64,000 nucleotides of DNA from Nepenthes gracilis. Its lineage: Eukaryota > Streptophyta > Magnoliopsida > Caryophyllales > Nepenthaceae. The position numbers and the translations under genes were made by a program. Shown one piece after another: positions 32,328 to 42,987 of this stretch; the stretch's first letter is position 1, and each line of letters starts with the position of its first letter. The notes beneath the pieces were generated by a model. That model was not told where the DNA came from. It saw only the letters and a list, made by a program, of their open reading frames with translations, and did no database searches. The stretch is from positions 7,525,991-7,589,990 of the forward strand of contig BSYO01000024.1 in NCBI GenBank assembly GCA_033239525.1, written 5' to 3'.

Positions 32328-35151
32328 CAACATCGGTGGCGCCAATATCGTACTATAAAGTATGCTGTTGGGTCTTGATCAGGAAAGATGCAAGCTAAGC
32401 CCTGAACTCATCTCATAAAAATTTACGAAAGCATACAAGATAATCATATAAATTTGCAGAAGTACTAACATCACCATAACATAATACATTCTTAAGATAC
32501 TTACAAAGTTTACAAGTTTATACATCATAACTTAAATGAAACTAATTACATCATCACTTAAACTAAGTATAGCATAACTATTATTTCAATACTATCCTTT
32601 TTTATCAGGTATGAACTCCTACAAAATATCTAGAAGGTAAGAAAAATAATAAGAGAGTGAGTCAAGTGTTCAGCAAAACACAATATATTTAAGGATATGC
32701 ATATTTTACTACAAATAGATTATAGAAAGGAATTTGAGTTTGATATATATATATTTTTTTTAGAAAACATTTTCATGATATATTTGACTTTCTTTTTCTT
32801 GCATATTTTTCTTTTTATTTGCTAACACTTTTAACTTTATATAACTTAAGGAATTAGGGTTAGTAAACCTTACCAACTAACAGAGTGGACAATCAAAAAA
32901 GGATTATTTTCAATTCACACAATATAAGGCCATAATCTCCTTATTAAACCCCAAGGTGGGTAATACATACCTATTATATCCCGGTAGGTAGGGTCAAAAA
33001 GTCGTCTTTATTTTTCCATGGTGTTGAGGACAATTTCTAAATTTTTATTGTAATATTTTACAGTATGTTAGGAAATACTACCATCTAAATAAATCCTTAA
33101 TTCAGTTTCTTAAATTATTTAAAATTCTTTGTGAAAGTGTCTATACTTATTATTGATTCTTCTTCTTGATTTTCTCATTTCTTAGAGAAAATAATTATAT
33201 TTCATAGTATTATATAAGCTTCCACTTATACTTAAAGTCAACATATAAATATATATACTAAAGCTACAATAATGCATAACGTGAAAATAAAGTCACATAA
33301 TTTTTTTATGTGTTAGAATAATTTCTAAGTAAAACATTACTCGGCCTCCGGTCTATCAACCCATTGATTAACGGGTTCATCAACCCATTTATTAACCCAT
33401 TTATCAATCGGTTCGGTTATTAACCGGTTCATCAACTAATTTGGTTAAATCATGAAATTTTTTCGATTTTAGTTACCGGTTCACCATCCTAGCCGGTTCA
33501 CCATCATGTGTAAAAATTTTTGACTAGTTCATTATTTTATAGAGCACTTAAAACCGGATCATCACCTTCCATTAATTAATTTTGTATATGTATATACTAA
33601 ATTTTTAACTGGTTTGCTGAAACCAGTTTATTTCAAATTTCAGCAGCCGGTTCTCATAATAGTTAATCGGTTCACATGATATCTAGCAGGTTTACTAACT
33701 TATATACCATATATGATCAATATTTTCCAACCGGTTCATACTAAATTTACAAAATAACCACCTAGGTGCAGTGACCAGTTCATGTACATCATCCGATTTT
33801 AGCACTGATTTAGCAGCCTGTTTATAATGTAAAATTTTTCCTATTGTATTTTTAGAATTAGCACATAATATTGAATTAATTCATGTGAAATTCTAAATAA
33901 TTTACTTAACCGGTTCAATATTACATGATGATTTTCAATGCCAAAATCTATATCTAGTTGGTTTAGCAACATAGAATCTTTCATAGGCTAAATTGGCAAA
34001 AAACCCTGAAGAAAAATTAGCATTAGCAGCAGGTTACTTTATAACATGTTCAAGGCAGCGGACTAATTTTATTTTCATTGAACCAGCCAATTTTATGAAA
34101 GAGAATTTTAGTACAGCAACATGGTGAATTTGCCAACTTAATAAAGTTTCTAAATTAAAATTTTCATTGGATGAATCAAATAAAAATAGCATATAAAAAT
34201 CAATATATCAGCATAATATAGAAACCAAATTCCATAAAGCCTTATTCTAATTTTTGCCTATTTTAACATGATAGTAGTAAGGAGTTTAAGTATTTTAGTA
34301 ATAATACTTGAAGATAACAACAATAACTAATCAACAATTGAAGGAAGTTGCAGTATTCTTGTTGGAATAATTTTGAACTTAATCTAAACCTTAAGTTGCA
34401 CTATTGGGTTCATATGGTTGTGTTCTCTCTTCCATTGTTTTGCTCGATTTTTTCCTCTTGACTTCTCCGTTTCTTTTCCTCTTCCTTTCTCTCATCTTCC
34501 TAACCTTTTTAATTTTTTAGAGGATGAATTAGGTGAGTCATCCCCTTGTTAAAATTTAGCTGCCACCTCTTTATTTTCATTAAAAATTCTCGGTTGAGCT
34601 GTCCTAGTTCCAGCTCTCAAGTCAGCTAATTTATATCTTTAATTTTCTGATTTGTTGCTTCTTAAATTAGCCTTGTGTTGGTTTGTGATTGGTCCAAAAA
34701 TTAGCTAATGTTTCTGCTTGTTTAATTCTCTAGGTGCCATGTGTCACTTTCTAAATTTTTCATTAATTTGTTATTAGTGGGTGTTAGTGTGTAATTGTTT
34801 GCTCAAATTGGCTAAGTGTTTTGCTAAATCAAATGAGCTCCTAGGTGTCATGTGTTGTTTTCCTTAAATTATTGTTCTTAATGTATCTAAGTATTAGTAT
34901 TCCATTCTCCTAAATTAATATACTAAGCGTTGCTGAATTTTGCCTAAATGTGCCATACATAAATGTGACTGTGTACAATATAATCTCAAGTGTCACAGTC
35001 CAATTTCGCTTTGTTACATTGTAATTGGGTTAGATTTCTCTTCTACAAATTAATTTCTATATCGTCTTTACGTCCTGGGATAAATCTCAAATTTTCAAAT
35101 TTATAAAATAATTATCGCAATAAGTATATTTATAGAATTTCAATCCTTACA
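32328..35151 (-). repeat. Element C 5' LTR
   Basis: About 2824 bases, starting TGTAAGGATTG on the minus strand at 35151. It carries the ACCGGT motif array (33355-33960) and is collinear with the 3' LTR apart from the LINE insertion site near 34366. Confidence 0.75.
33355..33960 (-). repeat. Array of degenerate AACCGGTTCA motifs in element C 5' LTR
   Basis: Counterpart of 13975-14620. Full ACCGGTT motifs remain near 33420, 33475, 33495 and 33740, with many one- or two-base variants between. Confidence 0.65.
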
Positions 35152-35158
35152 AGTAACA

Positions 35159-35184
35159 CCCCTCCTCTATTTATAGAGGAGGGG
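35159..35184. promoter_or_regulatory. 26-bp palindrome enclosing a TATA-like core
   Basis: CCCCTCCTCTAT, two T, then ATAGAGGAGGGG: a perfect 12-base inverted repeat with a 2-base centre. TATTTATAG forms a TATA-like core in the middle. It lies 8 bases beyond the right end of element C. Downstream sequence (35190-35400) is C/T-rich and leader-like but has no ORF. Confidence 0.55.
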
Positions 35185-35189
35185 GATTC

Positions 35190-36202
35190 TTATTTTGTTT
35201 TAATTTTGATTGATTTTTTTCTGTGCTAAACGCATGCTTGCTTCCCCATCCCTCCCGGCTTCCACGGTACCCCACTGTCGAACGCTTCCTTCTGATTCTC
35301 CATTCGGCAAACAGCTTCCCTGCTTCATCTCGCACACGCTTTGCCTCTTTTCCTTTTCCCTTTTTTTTTCCCTTTTCTTATAATTTTTTTTTCTGATCCG
35401 ACGTTTTCTTCCCCATTTTTTCCTCTCTCTATTTTTATTTTTTATTTTTAATATATATATATATATATTTTAATTCTTCAAAAATTTAACTTTTCTCATC
35501 TTCTCTGAATTTTTTTAATTGACTGAATTGATTGACAACATGACGGCTCTATATGGTCAATTTGTGTACTTTTATTCTAAAAATTTTTCTTTGAATAATA
35601 AAATCTACATAATTAAAATATATAATTTAATTATATAATTTAAATAAAAATTACTGTAAAATAGCAATAAATAAATAAAAATAAAAATAAAAAATTTAGA
35701 ATTTATCAGGAGTCCCTAATCCCAACACATTTTGATCCTTTTCTTAAAATGTGGAATTAAAATATATATGAATATATAATACACGTAAAATATATTTGAA
35801 TCAAAATGTATATAAATATTTAACAGTTAAAAACAGTCATCTAATAAATAAAAAATAGTCAAGCCTATATTTTTTATGACGAAGAAAAATCTCGATAACC
35901 ATAATTATTGAGTAAAATTTTTTAGGCTTCTATACTTAGTGAAAGCAATACACTAAGAAAATCAATTTACAAATTATGTGGTACGAATGTGTAAAACTTT
36001 AACCTACTTACTCCCAACTTGTGTCTCTTACTAAGAAACTCCTTGGATTTGCCTTTAATATCGGAACCGAATGCCTTTCGATCTTTTCGTCAATCTTATT
36101 TCACAAACCATAAAATTTTCACACACCATTAAATCCCAATTTTCATACCACCCACATCTCGTACGGAGGTTAATAAGCAAAAAAAAAATGTATGATTAGT
36201 AG
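35190..36202. other. AT-rich spacer with (AT)n microsatellite
   Basis: A C/T-rich stretch (35230-35440), an (AT)n tract at 35450-35468, then low-complexity AT-rich DNA. No coding frame, RNA gene or transposon motif seen. Confidence 0.6.
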
Positions 36203-36207
36203 AGTAT

Positions 36208-38239
36208 TGTCATCGCCTCAAATCAAAATAGGTCTTAATAATAATAATAAATAATTATAACTCATAAAATTAAATCTCAATTGTAAAATTACCAAAACAA
36301 ATCTGAAATTCAGACGTGACCTAATAACAAACTATACGACCTCAATATTTAATAATAATAATCAGAATACATATCAATCACAGGATCCAATTAGATAAGT
36401 CATTCGGGTAAATAAAATAATTACAACCTGCTCCTTAATGATCATAAAGAAAGTGGCCACTCACAATATAAACAAAATTACTTATCCATAACAAACTAAA
36501 TGCCACAATTATCTAAATAATCGAATAATTTGAATATTGTATCTTTAACAATACAATATACTATCAACATTCTATCCGTCGCCCTAAACAATACCAAAAT
36601 ACATGTGTTACGATTACAATTCGAATATGATGTTGAAATTCACCAAATATAAGTGAGACTTCAATCTAATCCAAGTTTGAACTCCCTACAATATATCCGA
36701 AATTTACTACTCTGAAGGGATAAGAATAATAAAAATGTGAGTTGAAAACTCAACAGGTATCAAAATATACATAATATATAATAAACAATGCATCCATAAA
36801 TAAAACAAAGAATATCAAAATGTATACAAAACCCATAAGAGCCAATATCCAAATTTCTGTAATATCATATTAATGAAAGTCCAAATGTAATCTCATACTC
36901 AAAAGTATAATCCAAAATAAAACCAAAATTTTCAATGTATGAAACCAACTGAATTTCAACTTTGGGTGAAACCTACGAATCTTAATTGAAGTCTTAAATA
37001 CAAATCAATACAGGTAAAATATATCAAAAATCTAAAATATACACAAATTGGAGTACCAAAGATCGAAAGATTAACACAAGGAAAGGTTACACATATTCTC
37101 AATAGCCTTAAACAATAAGCTACTATTTAGAACCATAGGCAGGTAGTCTACATATTATCTCTTATAAAATGACTGAACACCACTTTTTTTACCACATGTG
37201 GATGATAGGTATATTTCTCGAGTCTGTCTGATATATTAGAACGTTTAAATATATTAATTTCATTTAATTTTTTATAATAGTTCTCATAAAAATACAAATC
37301 GGGAATGTTCTCTATATCATAAATTATAAAACTTTTCCTATCTGATAAAAAAGGTTAAAACTTTTACTTGGAAAGGTTAAATGTTGAATCACATAATGAA
37401 GATAATACCCGATCCGAAGCACAATGCATGATACCATATGGACGACCTATATGTAAGTTTTCATGACTTTTTCTTTACAAATATACTTATACATGAATAT
37501 AATACTTCAAAATATTTATCCATTTTTCACAAAATAAGTAAACTCCTCAAATATAACAAATTGAAGCAAAACTCCAAAACAACCGGTAAAAAGGGACATG
37601 CATGCACGAAAGAATCGAATAGGGTGAGTAAAATAACATGCATATACATTAAATCCACCAAATATAAGTAGAAACAACCGAAAATAAAAATAGACCAAGA
37701 ATAGGGTATAAGGATGCTTGCCCAATCTCTAACTAAATAGGGCTAACAAAATGATGCTTCATAATCACTTTACTCCTCCCCTTTTCTCTCTTCCTTCCTC
37801 TCCTCTTTCTCTCTCCTTTCTCTTCTTTCTCATGCAAAACGACCGAATAGTGTGTGTCAATCCTAACATAGCCAAATTGGCGTACGAGCGTTGCTCAAAC
37901 GCGTATCAAATGCCATGCCAAATCCTTCCTATACATGAGCATCGCCTTTGGCATGCCTCGAGCGTGACTCTACAAGAATCAGCGCTCGAGCGACACCTCG
38001 AGCGCGCATTAGGTGACCTCCACATAGCCACACTCCGCTCGAGCGGTCTTCAGTCACTCTGGCGCACCCACACGAGAATTTGCAGACAAGCATGCGTCGA
38101 GTGTGCCCCAGACACTAATATACTTCTTTCTTCGACTATCCTTTGAATCCATATTATACAATTATTTTTTGATATATCCAATTCATCCCAAAATAAATTG
38201 ATAATATCAAATTAAATCGGACAGAAACCAGATATTACA
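36208..38239 (-). mobile_element. D1: solo LTR of a gypsy element
   Basis: 2032 bases bounded by TGTCATCGCC on the left and ATATTACA on the right (TG...CA on either strand), with perfect AGTAT duplications at 36203-36207 and 38240-38244. No internal domain is present. It shares its ends and a CTCGAGC-rich stretch (37880-38110) with D2 and D3, so a D-type element inserted here and was reduced by LTR-LTR recombination. Confidence 0.85.
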
Positions 38240-38564
38240 AGTATGTTTTAGAGAAAGTGGAATGAGAAATGTTTGAGATTTATACTCAACAATAGAAGAA
38301 AAGTTATCTAAACAAGGAGCTTTTACAAACATTAAAAATGGAATCTTTAGAGGAGCCACCTTTAAAAATATTTTCTGAGTTGCTGCTTAAGTTGTGAAAG
38401 GTAGGTTTTATAGAGAGGGTGAAAAATAAGGTCATAAGGATGCAACAAATGAAAATTATGCACCCCAGTGCTCGAGTGTCACTTAGGCGTGCGTCAAACG
38501 TGCACTGTAATGTAAGGGGTCCATGCCCCTGCATTCGTGCACCAATCGAGTGCTCATCAAGCAT

Positions 38565-38924
38565 GGGTAATCTGTGTAAAGTACACTCGTGCGTGTCTTA
38601 AGCGTGTAACTACCATGGACATTTTAGACAATAAACACTCATGTGTGTATCGAGCACACATCGTGTGTGGGCATTCTGGACAAGCAGCATTCATATGCAT
38701 CTAAAGTGCACATCATGCATTGATATTCTAGAAAGATGTGCTCATGCTCATCTTGGGTGAACCTCAAGCATGTACATTTTAGAAAGGTGTGCTCATGCAT
38801 GTCTCGGGCACATATCAAGTGCGGGGAATTTGTAGAGGGTGATCGTTCGTGTCTTGGGCACATATCGGTCATGGACATTCTGAAAAGGTGTGCTCGTATG
38901 TGGATTAAGCGCACGTCACGCATA
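38565..38924. repeat. 52-bp minisatellite, about seven units
   Basis: Units of exactly 52 bases start at 38618, 38670, 38722 and 38774, followed by units of 48 (38826) and 51 (38874); a diverged unit precedes at 38565. Consensus features are GACATTCTAGAAAGGTGTGC and CTCGGGCACATATC. The sequence type resembles the CTCGGGCA repeats in D-type LTRs. Confidence 0.85.
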
Positions 38925-40279
38925 GATATTGGGAGCTGCACATTAGCAATTATTGAGTGTGAATTAGGCATGGATTTTTGTAGCGCTTGACAATACTACA
39001 ATGACCAACCAAATCTAGTCATAAAATATGCTAATACATAATATTCCTAACAATATAACATTTGGTGCCTTAGGGCATGTTCAAACACCATAGCATTTTT
39101 TGAGTAGATTCGTACATCCACAAATGTGTGTTCATTATTTTGCATATATTGTTTGGTAGTATACAACGCCTAAGCGGTATAAGTTCATGATTCATACAAT
39201 GTTTTACTTTATTTTATGAAGATCATACTTGGCACTTGAACGCTATGGGGGGCACCCATCATACATCGAGTGTTGTTTTGTAGAGATTTAAGAATTGTGA
39301 GAATTCTAACTTGTCAGAATATAACTCGATTACATTATATTTGTTTGAGGACCTTATTAGTAAACAAAGTGGTTCAAATAAACTTAGCTTCATTTTCTTC
39401 TAGTGTAAAGTCTAGTGTCAGAGTGACGTTCGAGCTTATGTTTGAATACTAGTAGGATAGTTCTGTGAGTTTAGTTCAAGTCATAAGTGTGAGACCCAAG
39501 TTTATAAATTCCAGAGTTAAGATAAGCTTAGAAAATTTTAGTGGGCCTAGTGAGAGGTGACCACATGTGGAGTACTTACATATTCGATTGATTCCTTTAT
39601 TGTTTTCCATTGCCTTTGATTACATGAATGTGATTCCTTGGCATCTTATAGTTTAAGTAAATGAAATTATATAAAAATATTACAATCTCATAAAATGTGA
39701 GACCCATAAAATCTTAATATAATCTATAAACATCTAATATTAATTTTTCTATCTTGGTGGTAATTGGGTTTTTTATTTTATGAAGAGATATTTATAGCCA
39801 TATAGCTATTTTAGAGTGTGATATTAGTAGATATTATGGCAACAAATATTGGGATTGATAGGGAGTGATCAACAAAGTACATTATAAGAGATTCTCAATG
39901 GAGAAGTCTCAAGTGCCATTCATGATCACCTATTAACCTAGTCAGCATCAACATACTTGTGTAATTTACGCAATTAGGCAATGGTGAAATAAGTTAGTCT
40001 CTGGTGTACAGTGACCAGAATGTAACTGAGACGGTTATTGTGATATCTCAATATTGATGAGACTTCTTCAGATGAATTTAGTTGAATTCATGTTATTATT
40101 AGAATCTAGATTCAGTAGAATTTATGATATTCTCCGGATTCGAATTCACTAAGATCCATGTTTTTATTGAGATTTAGATTCAATGAAATCCATATCTTTG
40201 TTGAGATATGGATTCAGTAGAATCTATATTCTTCTTTTAAGATTTAGATTCAGTAAAATCCTCTTATTGTTGATCTGTT
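38925..40279. other. Repeat-derived noncoding region
   Basis: Two LTR-like starts TGTGAGACCC occur at 39490 and 39696, but no matching ends were found. 40060-40270 contains about five degenerate copies of GAGATTTAGATTCARTARAATC spaced 35-45 bases apart. The same motif recurs at 47990-48055. No coding frame. Confidence 0.4.
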
Positions 40280-40513
40280 AAGATCATATTTGAGTCAAAT
40301 CAAGATTGAGTTCCAGAGATATCGGGTAGTGCTATAATTGAGCATTGATCAATGCATTTATTACTTGTACAACCGTTGTTATTGACTCACCCAATATTAT
40401 TATTATTGTTGTTATCCTTATTGTTAGATATTATTGCTTATTAAAAGTTAGGTTCACTCTATGCATTTTCTTAATTCTAAATTAGTGTACGACTAATAGA
40501 GGTAGTCGGAGGT

Positions 40514-40605
40514 CATTTTAGTTGCATTGCTTTTAGGTTGAGAATCCCAAAGTCACGGATCATTTTAGTTACATTGCTTTTAGGTTAAGAATCCCAAAGC
40601 CTAAA
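40514..40605 (+). repeat. 47-bp tandem duplication
   Basis: CATTTTAGTTGCATTGCTTT and the rest of the 47-base unit at 40514-40560 is repeated from 40561 with two changes. It is local to the E-type LTR. Confidence 0.9.
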
Positions 40606-41239
40606 TATTCTTATATTGGAGTTTGTGTTTGTTTTTTTAAACATTGATATTTTGAGAGTTTTTTTTAGGGGCTATGTTCCTCCATGTTTTTGGATGACGT
40701 ACTATTTATATATATAGATTTTACATTGGTGGTTATGAGGAATATTTCTGATTTTATTGATGTTATTTTGAGATATTACTTTTGTTATGACGACATTTTT
40801 ATAAGAGACATCGTGATAGTATGGGTTTTTGATTGTTGATTGGGTTTGAGTTTTCACAAACCACCTTAGGTAAAACTGACCCATCAGAGTCTAAACTTGA
40901 GAAAAATTATCTTCTAGACTTGTATCTTTATTTCATTAAGCTGGTGCCACCGTCAACCAATGGCGAAGCCATAACCCCCAAATGTGAGTCCGTGATAGTT
41001 AGAACAACACATCAATGCTATTCAATGGGAAAAGACTATAGAATATCCATCTATTTATGGGAAGCATGCTAGCCAAACCTGAGGGCCCATGGGTGGATAT
41101 TTATTGAACATGGTAACGGTGCTTGTCATAGATCAAGGGGTAGGTTTGCCAACCAATGACTTTTGAACACTCGACCCACCAACTGTCATGTGGTCAAATA
41201 GCTCTTTTGCTCTACCTACAAAATAGTAAACCCTTCAAC

Positions 41240-41248
41240 TTATATAAA
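41240..41248 (+). promoter_or_regulatory. TATA-like box in element E 5' LTR
   Basis: TTATATAAA at 41240-41248. The collinear position in the 3' LTR has CTATAAATA (48578-48586), consistent with an LTR promoter. Confidence 0.4.
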
Positions 41249-41389
41249 CGAATTTGATTATTGAAACTTATAAGCACCCTTACTCTGCCAGATGGAGAAG
41301 TCATTCAAGACGGACAACTTTTCTCACAAGCATGGAATCAGGTTCTTATCTTGAGAAGCATATTAAACCCTTCTTAAGATTTTGAGGTT

Positions 41390-42516
41390 GAAGTGCTTCT
41401 GCGGCTGTCATGAAGATGCTGGAGCATAGCATACAATTGTTGTCTCCCTCCCTTATATCTTTATGCTTGGCTGCTGGCTGCATTATGCCTTGTGTGTGTG
41501 TGCTGTGATGCTCATGTATGACTACTGTGGTCAGTTGTAACAGGAAGTGGAGAGTGCTGTGGGTGGTTTACGGTTGGAATGTCTTTGTCCTTTCTGGTCC
41601 ACTGATTCTGCTTGGGCTGTGCTTGGCTTGGTGCTCTGCCGTCTTGGTGTTCTGCTGTGGGGGCTCATGTGCCCGACTTCTCAGCTGCTGTTTTTCCTCC
41701 CGAAGCTGTTGTTTGGGAGCGACCTGATGTTTTGCTAAGGGGGCGGCTGTAGCTGTATGTTGCAAATGATCCCTTTTTGAATTGTGGAGTTGTTGGTGCA
41801 TGTATATTGGCTGAAGCTACTCTAGGTTTGGTGGTGTTGCTGCTGTCGTGTAGTTGCTGAAGCCTTGTATCAGATTTTGTTTTTTCTGGACCTAATGGTT
41901 TTCCTGGGGTTGGATGGCAAGACTGGTCTGTTTATGGGGATTGAATGGCTGATTCTATCTTTTTGCCACGAGTCTTGATGATTGCCGCTTGGGTTGTTAT
42001 GTTGCCTCCGCTGTTTGGATGTTTTTTCATTTCCTGATGCCTGTGCTGCCCGGGTGGTGCTAATGCTGAAACTCTATGGCTATTGCTGCTTCAAGTAATT
42101 GACTGAGGTGATGCATACTGTCCGAGGTATGCGTTGCCTTTCTCTGAGCTGTCACCTTTCGAAATGACCATGGTGTTGCAAACGACCGTGGACTTGTACA
42201 CCTGTCATTCCGAGTTGCCAATGGCCAAGTCATCTGCGAGGCTCAGCAGTCTACTAAATGCCGATATGCACATGTCTGAGATTATTTGCTTTTGGCAGAG
42301 ATGGTGATCCAGCTTTGGTCCAACATGTTTCTTTGTCGTGAAGTGTCCGTAACTTATGAAGTGTATTGTTTTTTAGTTTTTTCATGATATGTTCATGAGA
42401 CTCGGGGTATGCCCCAACGTCTCTGTTCTTACTTCAAGTTGGAAAAACACTTGGAGTCAGAATATTAATTTTATACTTTCTTTTAATTTAATACACTTTC
42501 TTAATTACAAAAAAAA
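41390..42516 (+). mobile_element. 3' end of a LINE of the same family as 15102-17984
   Basis: G/T-rich sequence without an ORF of LINE type, ending ACACTTGGAGTCAGAATATT ... TTTCTTAATTAC and eight A (42509-42516). The ending matches the minus-strand LINE's 3' end. It interrupts the collinearity between the two E-type LTR ends. No clear target duplication was seen. ORFs on either strand (41518-41801) are not supported. Confidence 0.6.
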
Positions 42517-42869
42517 GTATTCCACTTGACCTAAGAGCTCTTACATCACAGTAGAAATATTAAGATTCATGTTGTCATCTAGTCGAAAGGAATCATTAGC
42601 CTGCCAACCCATTTTTGGACTCCACATTCCATACATTAGCTTGCCCACTTCATTTATACCTAAAACAATAGTTTCACTGACTGGGTCAAAGGAGTACATA
42701 ACTTTTGATCCCTTTTTTAGGCTTCAAAGGGGTTTTCATGGGAATACAACTAGGATGCTTCATTGGTGTTGTTTGCAGTGCACAAGACTTTGGAACGAGC
42801 TTATCTAGCTTAACCCTCTCCTTCGGTCATCTCTAGACCAAGTCATACTCTTCATTCAAGCACGTATCA

Positions 42870-42890
42870 TTGGTATTGCTTGTAGTAGCG
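42870..42890 (+). other. Degenerate primer-binding site of element E
   Basis: TTGGTATTGCTTGTAGTAG follows CGTATCA, as TTGGCGTCATTTGTAGGAA follows CGCATCA in element F at 58914. This TTGGCGCC...GTGGGA type is usual for Tat/Retand elements. Confidence 0.5.
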
Positions 42891-42987
42891 GTTAGCTAAG
42901 TCCAACCTAATAAACCGCTAAACATTCACTTATCTTTTGAAAAGTTTTATGCTCTTTGTTTTTTTTCTCTCTTTAAAAAGCCATATT

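Larger units (their letters stand above)
12857..35151 (-). mobile_element. Element C: Ty3/gypsy retrotransposon, minus strand, with two nested insertions
   Basis: The 5' LTR is at 32328-35151, the PBS at 32315-32327, and gag, protease, RT, RNase H and the integrase start run leftwards to 28742. The integrase catalytic half and tail lie at 18850-19753 and the 3' LTR at about 12953-18779. Removing element B (19759-28736 plus one AGTAT) rejoins the integrase; removing the LINE (15102-17984) rejoins the 3' LTR. The right end (minus-strand TGTAAGG) is at 35151. The left end is either 12857, where TGTCACGTCCC is preceded by AGTAG and 35152 is followed by the near-identical AGTAA (shifted by one base), or about 12953. 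Coding regions have many stops. Gag is closely related to that of A and B. Confidence 0.8.

Noticed and set aside
39490..39720. LTR starts TGTGAGACCC at 39490 and 39696
   Set aside because: No matching LTR end, PBS or convincing target duplication could be paired with them. TAAAA before 39696 and TAAAT after 49108 agree at four of five bases, but the 3' LTR lacks the same start.
41518..41801. Cys/Leu-rich small ORFs on both strands
   Set aside because: They lie in the G/T-rich LINE 3' end, without conserved motifs.
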